A DNA stretch of 64,000 nucleotides from Streptomyces sp. Tue6028 (GCF_002300165.1 NZ_MLCE01000009.1:62001-126000); one strand, 5' to 3'; shown: positions 25,771 to 33,319, numbered from the stretch's first letter. Notes: generated by a model not told the origin, from the sequence alone. Program-made: numbers and translations.

Positions 25771-27354
25771 TCACACCGCCCACGGCCAGTCGGCGTCCCG
25801 GGTGCTCTCCAGCAGCGGCACCATCCGGAAGGCCGCGTCCGACAGGCCTCCGAAGGTGTGCCGGCCGGGGCGCCCGGAGGGGCCGTGACCCGGCCGGTAT
25901 CCGGCGAGGTTCCAGGTGTAGACCGGCACGTCCGCGGGGACCTGCTCGGTCGGGTCGCCACAGTGGCTGTACGCGGCCTGCTCGTCGGTGACGATCAGGA
26001 CCCGGTCGTGCTTCTTGTAGTGCTTGCGCACCGCCTCGCTCGTCTCGGTGCCGCCGAGGCTGCCGAAACGCTCCAGCACCTTGAGCACCGAGTCGCCCCT
26101 GCGGTACTTCACCCGGCTGCTCGTGGAGCCGAACTCGACCAGGTCCGCGTCGGCCGCCCGCAGCGCGAGCGCCGTGCCGAAGATCGCCGCCGCGTCGGCC
26201 CGGTTGAGCCGCGAGCGGTCGGACATCTGCGAGAAGAACATCGACCCCGAGCGGTCCACGAGCACCAGCGTCCGGCCCGGCAGCGCGGGCACGTTGGCCA
26301 GCGAGTGACCGAGCGCCCGCTCCAGCGGGTACGACCAGCGCAGCGAGGGCGCGTGCCGGTACGCGGCGAGGTAGCGGAACGGGAACTGCCGCGAACGCGC
26401 CACCTCCGCCGGGTCGCTGATCCGCGCGGCGACCTGCTCGGCCACCTCGTCGGACACTCCGGCCTCGTCGAAGTTGCGCAGGTTGCGCACCAGCGCCATC
26501 ACACCCATGGACGGGATCACGGCCTCCCAGGCCGCCTTGTCCATCGGCCCCTGGAGCCAGCCGGCCAGCGCCTCCCACGTGATGCCGGCGGCCGCGAGCC
26601 GCCCGGCGCCGTCGGGCGCCGTCACGACGGCACGCCGCTCGGCGGCGGGCAGCGCCATCAGCTCGCGGTGCGCGGTCAGCACACGGTCCGACGCGGGCGG
26701 CACCGCCGTGTCCGGGTTGTGCCGCCGGTCCAGCGCGTAGCGGAACAGCTCGCCCTGCCACGGCTTGTCCGGGTCCGGCGCCGCGTGCACCAGGTTGAGG
26801 ATGTCGCCGAAGCGGTAGCCCTTGGACGCCGTGTCGTACTTCAGCAGCGACTTGCCGCTGTAGAGACGGCGTACGGCGTCGGCGACACCGCGCTTCACGG
26901 GCTTCGGCACGTTGCGGCCGTAGGTGGCGGTCCAGTAGGCGAGCAGCTCGCCCGGCTCGTCCGGCCGGCGCAGCACGGAGGCCACGACCTGGCGGTTCGA
27001 GGGGCCGTCGATGGCGCCCGCGTCCAGCCGTGCCTTCACGTACTCGGCGGCGCCCACGATCGAGGCGGTCCGCAGGTTGCCCTCGCCGCGCAGCCAGCCG
27101 AGCAGACCGGCGGTCCACGCCGGGTCGGCGACCGCGAGGTCGCGGACGAGCGCGGCGAAGCGGTCGTCACGGTCGGCGCCGGTCTCGTAGAAGGTCTGCT
27201 GGGACACGAAGTTGGCGACGGAGAGCAAAAAGAGCTCGGAGCGCGCGTCACGCTCCTGGCCCCGCCCGCCCTCGTACGTGCGGAGCACGCGTCCTGTGGA
27301 CGTCACGCGGGAGGTGGGCCGCGCTCGGGCCGCCTTGGTGTTGAATCGCGCCAT
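25771..27354 (-). CDS. rsr: Ro60 orthologue Rsr (TROVE domain and vWA domain RNA-binding protein)
   Basis: The 527-residue protein has an N-terminal TROVE HEAT-repeat ring (about residues 15-345), which in Ro60 binds misfolded RNAs in its hole and Y RNA on its outside, and a C-terminal von Willebrand A domain. The metal-dependent adhesion site is intact: D367, S369 and S371 in VLVDRSGSM, a threonine in SLGGTETS and an aspartate in VTDEQA. In Deinococcus, Rsr works with Y RNA and PNPase in structured RNA decay and rRNA maturation under stress. Three Y-RNA-like genes lie directly upstream on the same strand. GGGGGAA lies ten bases before the ATG. RtcB/RtcA genes are not adjacent. Confidence 0.93.
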   Translation of the reverse strand: MARFNTKAARARPTSRVTSTGRVLRTYEGGRGQERDARSELFLLSVANFVSQQTFYETGADRDDRFAALVRDLAVADPAWTAGLLGWLRGEGNLRTASIVGAAEYVKARLDAGAIDGPSNRQVVASVLRRPDEPGELLAYWTATYGRNVPKPVKRGVADAVRRLYSGKSLLKYDTASKGYRFGDILNLVHAAPDPDKPWQGELFRYALDRRHNPDTAVPPASDRVLTAHRELMALPAAERRAVVTAPDGAGRLAAAGITWEALAGWLQGPMDKAAWEAVIPSMGVMALVRNLRNFDEAGVSDEVAEQVAARISDPAEVARSRQFPFRYLAAYRHAPSLRWSYPLERALGHSLANVPALPGRTLVLVDRSGSMFFSQMSDRSRLNRADAAAIFGTALALRAADADLVEFGSTSSRVKYRRGDSVLKVLERFGSLGGTETSEAVRKHYKKHDRVLIVTDEQAAYSHCGDPTEQVPADVPVYTWNLAGYRPGHGPSGRPGRHTFGGLSDAAFRMVPLLESTRDADWPWAV

Positions 27355-27419
27355 GGTGAATTCCCCCGAATTCCTGCGACGGTCTGTCGCTTTTCCGGAG
27401 GGAGGCGCAGCGGAAGGAA

Positions 27420-27565
27420 GGTGTCCGAGGTCGGGAATCGGCGACGGTACACACCGAACGCGTCTGCCATTTCCGCCACATCGACCCTGAGTCGATGACG
27501 GGATTCGAACCCGCACCCTTGGAGATTCGGTCCCAGAAGTATCCGTCGCCTGCGCACCGGGCACC
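27420..27565 (-). ncRNA. Y-RNA-like RNA 3 with tRNA-like (YrlA-type) module
   Basis: About 146 nt. The outer ends pair (27558-27565 with 27420-27427, one mismatch), followed by the shared motif GGUGCG-N2-GGC-N6-UACUUC starting at 27558 and an 8-bp inner helix (27543-27550 with 27440-27447). The distal part is a tRNA-like module in permuted order: T arm 27498-27514 (loop UUCGAAU), then a closed acceptor-like hairpin (27491-27496 with 27480-27485, 5-base loop), then a D arm at 27460-27477. The D arm has the GGCGGAAAUGGCAGACGC form of leucine tRNAs. There is no anticodon and no CCA end, matching the bacterial YrlA class known to accompany Ro60. End points are inferred from pairing. Confidence 0.87.
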
Positions 27566-27576
27566 CACCTTGTGCT

Positions 27577-27657
27577 GCGCCTCCCGAGATCAAGTCGGCG
27601 GCGGCTCTGGATTCTTTTGAGAGAAGAAGTAGCCGCAGCCCGCGCACCGGGAGGTGC
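27577..27657 (-). ncRNA. Y-RNA-like RNA 2, short form without tRNA module
   Basis: About 81 nt. Its ends pair over ten positions with one mismatch (27648-27657 with 27577-27586). The same GGUGCG-N2-GGC-N6-UACUUC motif begins at 27648 with identical spacing, and the inner helix GCGGCU/AGCCGC (27631-27636 with 27601-27606) is capped by a small UUCUU/AAGAA hairpin and a pyrimidine-rich loop. The 3' strand GACUUGAUCU resembles the conserved 3' strand of animal Y RNAs. The tRNA-like module of its neighbours is missing, so it may bind Rsr without the same partner. Confidence 0.8.
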
Positions 27658-27670
27658 ATGAAGTTGTGGT

Positions 27671-27807
27671 GTCCAGAGATCGAGGTCGGCGGAACCGACA
27701 AGGTGCTCTAACCCCTGAGCTACACCGGCGCGTTGTACCGGTGGCGGGACTCGAACCCGCGGCCGCCCCATTATGAGTGGAAGTAGGTCCTGCCTTCGCA
27801 CCTGGAC
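27671..27807 (-). ncRNA. Y-RNA-like RNA 1 with tRNA-like (YrlA-type) module
   Basis: About 137 nt. Ends pair as GUCCAG/CUGGAC (27802-27807 with 27671-27676). The shared motif GGUGCG-N2-GGC-N6-UACUUC starts at 27802, and an inner helix GGC-AGGACC pairs with GGUUCC-GCC apart from one mismatch. The distal module has a T arm at 27744-27760 (loop UUCGAGU), a closed acceptor-like hairpin CACCGG/CCGGUG (27738-27743 with 27723-27728, 9-base loop) and a D arm at 27704-27722 with the UAGCUCAGGGGUUAGAGCA form of ordinary tRNAs. No anticodon arm or CCA end exists. A -10-like TAAAGT ends seven bases before the predicted 5' end. Confidence 0.87.
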
Positions 27808-27814
27808 GTGCATC

Positions 27815-27820
27815 ACTTTA
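27815..27820 (-). promoter_or_regulatory. Candidate -10 element of the Y RNA array
   Basis: TAAAGT on the minus strand is followed by seven bases and then by the predicted first base of Y RNA 1 (27807). No good -35 hexamer is seen at 17-18 bp, so an activator or alternative sigma factor is possible. Confidence 0.45.
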
Positions 27821-27876
27821 GGAGGGCGGCCGCGGGCCGGGCGAGCGAATTAATGCGTGCTGTCGACCGAGGGAGT

Positions 27877-29328
27877 TCAGCCGCGCTTCTGGCGCTTCCA
27901 GGGGCCGGTGATGGCGAGCATGATGCCCGGGTCCTGGATGTTGGCGAAGAGGGTGCCGCCGTCGGGCGAGAAGGTGACGCCGGTGAACTCGCTGTACTCG
28001 GGCTCCTCCTCGCTGCCGATGTTCAGCTCGTTACGGGCGATCGGGTACGTACGGCCGCTGTCCGTGGCGCCGAAGAGGTGCTGGATGCCCTCGCCGTCCT
28101 CGGCGATGACGAGGCCGCCGTACGGGGAGACGGTGATGTTGTCGGGGCCGTCGAAGGCGCCGTCGACCGACGGGTCGGGGTTGACGCCGATGAGGACCTT
28201 CAGCGTCAGGGTGCGGCGCTTGGGGTCGTAGAACCACACGGCGCCGTCGTGCTGGACGGGGCTCTCGCTGCGGGCGTACGAGGAGACGATGTAGACGCCG
28301 CCGTCGCCCCACCACATGCCTTCGAGCTTGCGGGCGCGGGTGACCTGGCCGTCGGTGAACTGCTTGCGCACGGAGGTGGTCTTCGCGTCACGGTCGGGCA
28401 CGTCCACCCAGTCCACGCCGTAGACCGTGCCGATCTTCGTGGCGCGGGAGAGGTCGTCGACGAACTTGCCGCCGGAGTCGAAGCACTTGAAGGCCTGGAG
28501 CGAGCCGGCGTCGTCGGCGAGGGTGGCGAGCTGCCCGTGGCCGTGCTCGAAGCCCTGCGGCGGGGTCCAGCGGTAGAGGAGGCCGTTCGGGCCAGCGGCG
28601 TCCTCGGTGAGGTAGAGGCGACCGCGCTTGGGGTCGACGACGACGGCCTCGTGGGCGTAGCGGCCCAGTGCCTTGATCGGCTTGGGGCCGCGGTTGCGGC
28701 GGTGGTCCACGGGGTCGACCTCGAAGACGTACCCGTGGTCCTTGGTCATGCCGTTCTGGCCGGCCTTGTCCTCGGTCTCCTCGCAGGTGAGCCAGGTGCC
28801 CCAAGGGGTGTTTCCACCGGCGCAGTTGGTGGAGGTGCCCGCGATGCCGACCCACTCGGCGACCTTGTCGTGCCGCACCTCGACGACCGTGCAGCCGCCG
28901 GACGCCGCCGGGTCGTAGACCAGGCCCTCGGTGAGCGGAACGGGGTGCGGCCAGTCGGCGCGGGGGCCCTTGAGCTCGTGGTTGTTGACCAGGAGGGTGG
29001 CGCCGCGCGGACCGCGGAAGGTGGACGTGCCGTCGTGGTTGGAGGGCGTGAACTCGCCGGACTCCAGCTTGGTCCTGCCGCTGTAGGTGATCACGCGGTA
29101 GGAGAACCCGGCGGGCAGGGCGAGCAGGCCGTCGGGGTCGGGGAGCAGCGGACCGTAGCCGACGCCGCCGTGCTTCGCCCCCGAAGCCTCGCCCGCGCCG
29201 TCGGTGTCCGTCTCCGTGGAGGCGAGGGCGTTCGGAGCGGTGGCCAGCGCGCCTACGCTGCCGGCCAGGGCGACTCCGGCACCCGTGATCGCGGATCGTC
29301 TGGCGAAGTCCCTGCGGGTGAGCGACAT
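27877..29328 (-). CDS. phoX: PhoX family alkaline phosphatase, Tat-exported
   Basis: The 483-residue protein starts with a twin-arginine signal (RRDFARRSAITGAGVALAGS) and an alanine-rich cleavage region (PNALAS), so it is exported folded. The DUF839/PhoX body includes the metal-ligand-rich stretches VNNHELKG, TCEETEDKAG, GRYAHEAVVVDP and DGPDNITVSPYGGLVIAEDG. PhoX enzymes are calcium- and iron-dependent phosphomonoesterases for phosphate scavenging. AGGAGA precedes the ATG at 29328. An 11-bp direct-repeat PHO box lies upstream, so PhoRP control is likely. Confidence 0.9.
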   Translation of the reverse strand: MSLTRRDFARRSAITGAGVALAGSVGALATAPNALASTETDTDGAGEASGAKHGGVGYGPLLPDPDGLLALPAGFSYRVITYSGRTKLESGEFTPSNHDGTSTFRGPRGATLLVNNHELKGPRADWPHPVPLTEGLVYDPAASGGCTVVEVRHDKVAEWVGIAGTSTNCAGGNTPWGTWLTCEETEDKAGQNGMTKDHGYVFEVDPVDHRRNRGPKPIKALGRYAHEAVVVDPKRGRLYLTEDAAGPNGLLYRWTPPQGFEHGHGQLATLADDAGSLQAFKCFDSGGKFVDDLSRATKIGTVYGVDWVDVPDRDAKTTSVRKQFTDGQVTRARKLEGMWWGDGGVYIVSSYARSESPVQHDGAVWFYDPKRRTLTLKVLIGVNPDPSVDGAFDGPDNITVSPYGGLVIAEDGEGIQHLFGATDSGRTYPIARNELNIGSEEEPEYSEFTGVTFSPDGGTLFANIQDPGIMLAITGPWKRQKRG

Positions 29329-29406
29329 GTGGTGTCTCCTGTGACGGTGGAGGGGGACTGTCGTGGGGGGCGGTGGCGACCTCGGTTGCGGCCACACGCT
29401 CCCGCC

Positions 29407-29428
29407 CGCGCCTGAACGGGAGTTGAAC
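29407..29428 (-). promoter_or_regulatory. PHO box of phoX
   Basis: On the minus strand GTTCAACTCCC (29428-29418) is directly followed by GTTCAGGCGCG (29417-29407). The 11-bp phase and the GTTCA starts match the direct repeat units bound by PhoP in Streptomyces. The site is 79-100 bp before the phoX start. Confidence 0.75.
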
Positions 29429-29599
29429 ACCGGCCGACTTCACCGGTCCCGCTTCCATGAATCCACCAGGACCCCGGACGCACGCCGCCCCCTCCCGCAC
29501 CCTCACCGAGCACCCGGTCGCGCCGACCGGCCACTCCACGACGGCTCCTGCGCCGGGCGCCCCCTCGGCGGGGTCGCGCCCGGCGTACCGCGTGTGCCG

Positions 29600-31021
29600 C
29601 TAACCGCCCTGCTGCGATCGTGCCTTGAACGCGGCCTTGCGGGCCTCCTTGGCGACCTTCTTGTCGGGGTGCAGGCGCCCCATGGCCTCCAGAACGTCCG
29701 CGGTGGCCGGATGGTCGACCCGCCACGCCGTGGCGAAGAAGCCGCTGTGCTGCTGGGCCAGTCCCTCCACGAGGGCCTGGAGTTCCGCGGAGTTGCCTTC
29801 GGCGGCGAGCTGGGCCGCCACCGTGTCGACGGTGAGCCAGAAGACCATCGCCTCGGACGGCGGGGGCACGTCGGGCACCCCGTGTTCGGATAGCCAGACC
29901 CGGGCGAGGCCTCCGAGCTCCGGGTCGTCGAGGACGTCCCGCAGCGCGGGCTCGGCCTCCAGCCCGACCAGGGAGAGCGCCTGCTGGCAGCGCAGCCGCC
30001 GCAGTGGCCCACCGGCGTCGCCGCCGCGGGCGGCGGCGAGCAACTCGTGTGCGGCGGGCAGCGGTTCACGGCGGGCGAGCCACTGCTCGGTCTCGGCCTG
30101 CGCCGCCGTCGGCGGGAACACGGCCGTGCCGTCCAGCAGCGCGTCCGCCCCCTTGTCGGCGAGGTCGCCCACCGCGGGGGCGTCGAGGCCCGCTTCGAGG
30201 AGCCGGGCACGCAGCCCGTACAGGCCGAGCGGGGTCAGCCGGACCATCCCGTACCGGGACACGTCCGTGTCGTCGTCGGCGGCCGGGTCCTCGGCGTCCG
30301 CCATGAGCGCCTCGTCGACGGGCTGGAAGTCGACGAGCCCGGCGGGCTCCAGCAGCCGGAACTGGTCGTCGAGCCGCATCATCGCGTCCGACACCTGTTC
30401 CAGGACGTCGTCGCTGGGCTCTCCCATGTCGTCGGGCACGATCACCGACGCGGCGAGCGCGGGCAGCGGCACCGTCCCGTCGCCGGCCCCGTCGTCGCCC
30501 ACGGTGAGCACGTACAGGTTGCCGAGCACCCCTTCGAGGAACTCGGCCTCCGCCTCGGGATCCCAGTCCAGGGAGGAGAGGTCGAGTTCGCCGCTCTCCC
30601 CCATCGCGTCGACCAGGTCGTCGAGGTCGGGCACGCTCGCGTCGGCGAGCACCGTGTCGAGCAGGGCGAGCCACACGCCGAGGACGTCCTGCGGGGCGCC
30701 GGAGGTGAGGAGGGCGAGGTCCTCGCCCGGACCGACGGTGCCCTCCTCCTCGTCCACGATCTCGACGAGTCCGGTGTCGACGGCCATTCCCCAGGCCTCG
30801 GCGGCGAAGGCCTCCGCGTCGTCCCCGGAGAGTCCGAGGAGGGCGGCGGCCTCGGGCAGCTGCTCCTCGACGAGCTCGCCCCCCGCGCCGACCCGTGTGT
30901 CCGGACCCGCCCAGCGGGCCAGCCGGGCGGCGCGGGAGAGCAGCGGGGTGGCGAGCGCGTCCCGCGCCAGCTCCGCTTCGGAGTGCAGCCGCACCGGCGG
31001 CAGGGGGGAGCTGTCTGACAT
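29600..31021 (-). CDS. Conserved actinobacterial protein of unknown function
   Basis: I do not recognise a family for this 473-residue protein. It is strongly acidic and largely helical by composition, with no signal peptide or membrane segment, and a basic tail (HPDKKVAKEARKAAFKARSQQ). Repeated helical pairs (for example GGPLRRLRCQQALSLVGLEAEPALRDVL) suggest an alpha-solenoid or HEAT-like C-terminal half. The longer open frame back to 31105 encodes a hydrophobic-basic stretch without likeness to the rest, so ATG 31021 is preferred. No operon partner is visible. Confidence 0.75.
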   Translation of the reverse strand: MSDSSPLPPVRLHSEAELARDALATPLLSRAARLARWAGPDTRVGAGGELVEEQLPEAAALLGLSGDDAEAFAAEAWGMAVDTGLVEIVDEEEGTVGPGEDLALLTSGAPQDVLGVWLALLDTVLADASVPDLDDLVDAMGESGELDLSSLDWDPEAEAEFLEGVLGNLYVLTVGDDGAGDGTVPLPALAASVIVPDDMGEPSDDVLEQVSDAMMRLDDQFRLLEPAGLVDFQPVDEALMADAEDPAADDDTDVSRYGMVRLTPLGLYGLRARLLEAGLDAPAVGDLADKGADALLDGTAVFPPTAAQAETEQWLARREPLPAAHELLAAARGGDAGGPLRRLRCQQALSLVGLEAEPALRDVLDDPELGGLARVWLSEHGVPDVPPPSEAMVFWLTVDTVAAQLAAEGNSAELQALVEGLAQQHSGFFATAWRVDHPATADVLEAMGRLHPDKKVAKEARKAAFKARSQQGG

Positions 31022-31240
31022 CGGCTGGGTTCTCCTCCGAACAACCAGGACAAGCAGGGCAATCGTAAAAGCGTCGGCGAGCAGTGACAAGAAGCCGCAG
31101 AGCACCCGAAAACGGGCGCGGAGCGTCTCCCTGCCGCCGCACCGGACCCGAGGAGGTGTCCCCGGACGCGAGGGTCCGAGGGCCGCCGGGGAATCCGTGC
31201 CGACCGCTCAGCCTAGACGGATTTCCACCCATGCCGCCTG

Positions 31241-31308
31241 GTTCATGTCCCCGACAACCCCCGTACACCACGGAAACCTTGACAACTCCCCTCGCCACAC
31301 ACGAGATT
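31241..31308 (+). promoter_or_regulatory. PHO-box-like repeats and promoter of the secreted nuclease
   Basis: Three 11-bp units in phase, GTTCATGTCCC (31241), CGACAACCCCC (31252) and GTACACCACGG (31263), are followed five bases later by TTGACA (31279-31284) and, after 18 bp, GAGATT (31303-31308). Units one and three match the PhoP half-repeat; the middle one is poor. PHO box just before the -35 is the known activating arrangement. Confidence 0.5.
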
Positions 31309-31361
31309 GACGCGCGTAGAAGTCGAACGGGTCAGCGATCCGCCGGCTTCTACGCGCGTCA
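31308..31361 (+). promoter_or_regulatory. Large perfect inverted repeat at the presumed transcript start of the nuclease
   Basis: 15 bp at 31308-31322 pair perfectly with 31347-31361 around a 24-base centre. It begins where transcription from the TTGACA promoter should start. It may be a 5' mRNA stem-loop or an operator. Confidence 0.65.
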
Positions 31362-31439
31362 CCGGCCCGCACGCAGGACGCGTTCGACCACAGCTCCACC
31401 CTCGTCCCGGCGCTCACGTACGTCCCCGGAGGGATTCCC

Positions 31440-33266
31440 TTGCCGAGCAGGAGAACCGCGCGCACAGGCGCGCTGACCGTCGCCGCGGTCTGTTCCACCC
31501 TTTCCGCCGTGGTGCTCACCACGCCCGCTCACGCGGACACCGTCCACATCCACGACATCCAGGGAACCACCCGGATCTCCCCGCTCGCGGGCCAGAAGGT
31601 CACGGACGTGGCCGGCATCGTCACGGGTGTGCGCACCTACGGCTCGTCCAAGGGCTTCTGGATCCAGGACCCCACCCCGGACGACAACCCGGCGACCAGT
31701 GAGGGCGTGTTCGTCTTCACCAGCTCCACCCCGAAGGTCGCGGTCGGCGACTCGGTCACGGTGACCGGCACGGTCTCGGAGTACGTCCCGGGCGGTGCCT
31801 CCAGCGGCAACCAGTCGCTGACGGAGATCACCAAGCCGACGGTGACCGTCGTCTCCAGCGGCAACGCCGTCCCGGCCGCGACGGTCGTCGACGCCCGGTC
31901 CGTACCGGACGCCTACGCGCCCGCGGGCGACACCGCCGCTAGCGGTTCGATCAACGCCCTGCCCCTGGAGCCGGCGAAGTACGCCCTGGACTACTACGAG
32001 TCCCTCGAGGGCATGAACGTCCAGGTCAGCGACGCCCGCGTGGTCACCGCCACCGACCCGTACAGCGAGCTGTGGGTCACGGTGAAGCCGCGCGAGCACG
32101 CCAACGAGCGGGGCGGCTCGGTGTACGGCTCGTACACCTCGCAGAACACGGGCCGGATCCAGATCCAGTCCCTGGGCTCGACGGCCGACTTCCCGGTCGC
32201 GAATGTGGGCGACGAGCTCACCGGCGACACCACGGGGCCGCTCGACTTCAACCAGTTCGGCGGCTACACGCTCGTCGCCGGGCAGCTCGGCACCCTGGAG
32301 CAGGGCGGCCTGGAGCGCGAGACGACGAAGAAGCAGGCGCGCGGCGAGCTGGCGGTCGCGACGTACAACGTCGAGAACCTGGACCCGGGCGACGCCACGT
32401 TCGCCGCCCACGCGTCCGCGATCGTGAACAACCTCCGGTCGCCCGACATCGTGTCCCTGGAGGAGATCCAGGACAACAACGGCGCGACGGACGACGGCAC
32501 GGTCGCGGCCGACCAGACGGTGAACAAGCTGATCGACGCGATCGTCGCGGCGGGCGGCCCCCGGTACGACTGGCGCTCCATAGACCCGGTCAACGACCAG
32601 GACGGCGGCGAGCCCGGCGGCAACATCCGCCAGGTCTTCCTCTTCAACCCCGAGCGGGTGTCCTTCACCGACCGCGCGGGCGGCGACTCGACGACCGCGG
32701 TGGGCGTCACCAGGGTGCACGGCAAGGCGCAGCTGACCGCGTCCCCGGGCCGGATCGCCCCGGCCGACACGGCGTGGAAGAGCAGCCGCAAGCCGCTCGC
32801 GGGCGAGTTCGTCTTCCGCGGCAGGACCGTCTTCGTGATCGCCAACCACCTCAACTCCAAGGGCGGCGACCAGGGTCTGACCTCGCAGTACCAGCCGCCG
32901 GTGCGCAGCTCGGAGACCCAGCGCCACGCGCAGGCGACGCTGGTGAACACCTTCGTGGACGAGATCCTGAAGGCGCAGAAGAACGCGGACGTCATCGCCC
33001 TCGGCGACATGAACGACTTCGAGTTCTCGGACACCGTGAAGATCCTGGAGGGTGACGGCGAGCTCTGGTCGGCGATCAAGTCGCTGCCGAAGAGCGAGCG
33101 TTACACCTACGACTACCAGGGCAACAGCCAGGTCCTCGACCAGATCCTGGTCAGCCCCGCGATCCGCCGGGACTGCGACTTCGAGTACGACAGCGTGCAC
33201 ATCAACTCGGAGTTCCACGACCAGATCAGCGACCACGACCCGCAGGTGCTGCGGTTCAGGCCGTAG
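31440..33266 (+). CDS. Secreted endonuclease/exonuclease/phosphatase family nuclease (ExeM/NucH-like)
   Basis: The 608-residue protein begins with a Sec signal peptide (basic start, hydrophobic core, cleavage after TPAHA near residue 32). An OB-fold-like lamin/nucleic-acid domain (about 45-260) precedes the EEP catalytic domain (about 295-608), with ATYNVENL, the metal-binding glutamate in VSLEEIQDN, ANHLNSKGGD, LGDMNDFE and the catalytic DHDPQV at the end. It probably degrades extracellular DNA, giving phosphate and nucleosides. The start is TTG with GGAGGG eight bases upstream. A strong terminator follows. Confidence 0.88.
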   Translation: MPSRRTARTGALTVAAVCSTLSAVVLTTPAHADTVHIHDIQGTTRISPLAGQKVTDVAGIVTGVRTYGSSKGFWIQDPTPDDNPATSEGVFVFTSSTPKVAVGDSVTVTGTVSEYVPGGASSGNQSLTEITKPTVTVVSSGNAVPAATVVDARSVPDAYAPAGDTAASGSINALPLEPAKYALDYYESLEGMNVQVSDARVVTATDPYSELWVTVKPREHANERGGSVYGSYTSQNTGRIQIQSLGSTADFPVANVGDELTGDTTGPLDFNQFGGYTLVAGQLGTLEQGGLERETTKKQARGELAVATYNVENLDPGDATFAAHASAIVNNLRSPDIVSLEEIQDNNGATDDGTVAADQTVNKLIDAIVAAGGPRYDWRSIDPVNDQDGGEPGGNIRQVFLFNPERVSFTDRAGGDSTTAVGVTRVHGKAQLTASPGRIAPADTAWKSSRKPLAGEFVFRGRTVFVIANHLNSKGGDQGLTSQYQPPVRSSETQRHAQATLVNTFVDEILKAQKNADVIALGDMNDFEFSDTVKILEGDGELWSAIKSLPKSERYTYDYQGNSQVLDQILVSPAIRRDCDFEYDSVHINSEFHDQISDHDPQVLRFRP

Positions 33267-33274
33267 TCCGGCGC

Positions 33275-33319
33275 GGGCAGGAGCCCGGCCCCGTCGTCCG
33301 GGGGGCCGGGCTCCTGCCC
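33275..33319. terminator. Terminator after the nuclease gene
   Basis: A perfect 18-bp stem (33275-33292 with 33302-33319) and 9-base loop lies eight bases after the stop. It can also serve the converging SRPBCC gene that ends at 33386. Confidence 0.85.

Larger units (their letters stand above)
31022..31439. other. Regulatory spacer between two divergent genes
   Basis: No gene is seen in this 418-bp stretch. Its right half holds the PHO-box-like repeats, promoter and large inverted repeat of the secreted nuclease. The left half (31022-31240) shows no recognisable element. Confidence 0.6.

Noticed and set aside
27460-27760. Fragments that look like two tRNA genes (T and D arms)
   Set aside because: The T arm precedes the D arm, the acceptor-like stems are closed hairpins, and no anticodon arm or CCA end is present. 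They are better explained as tRNA-like modules of Y RNAs.
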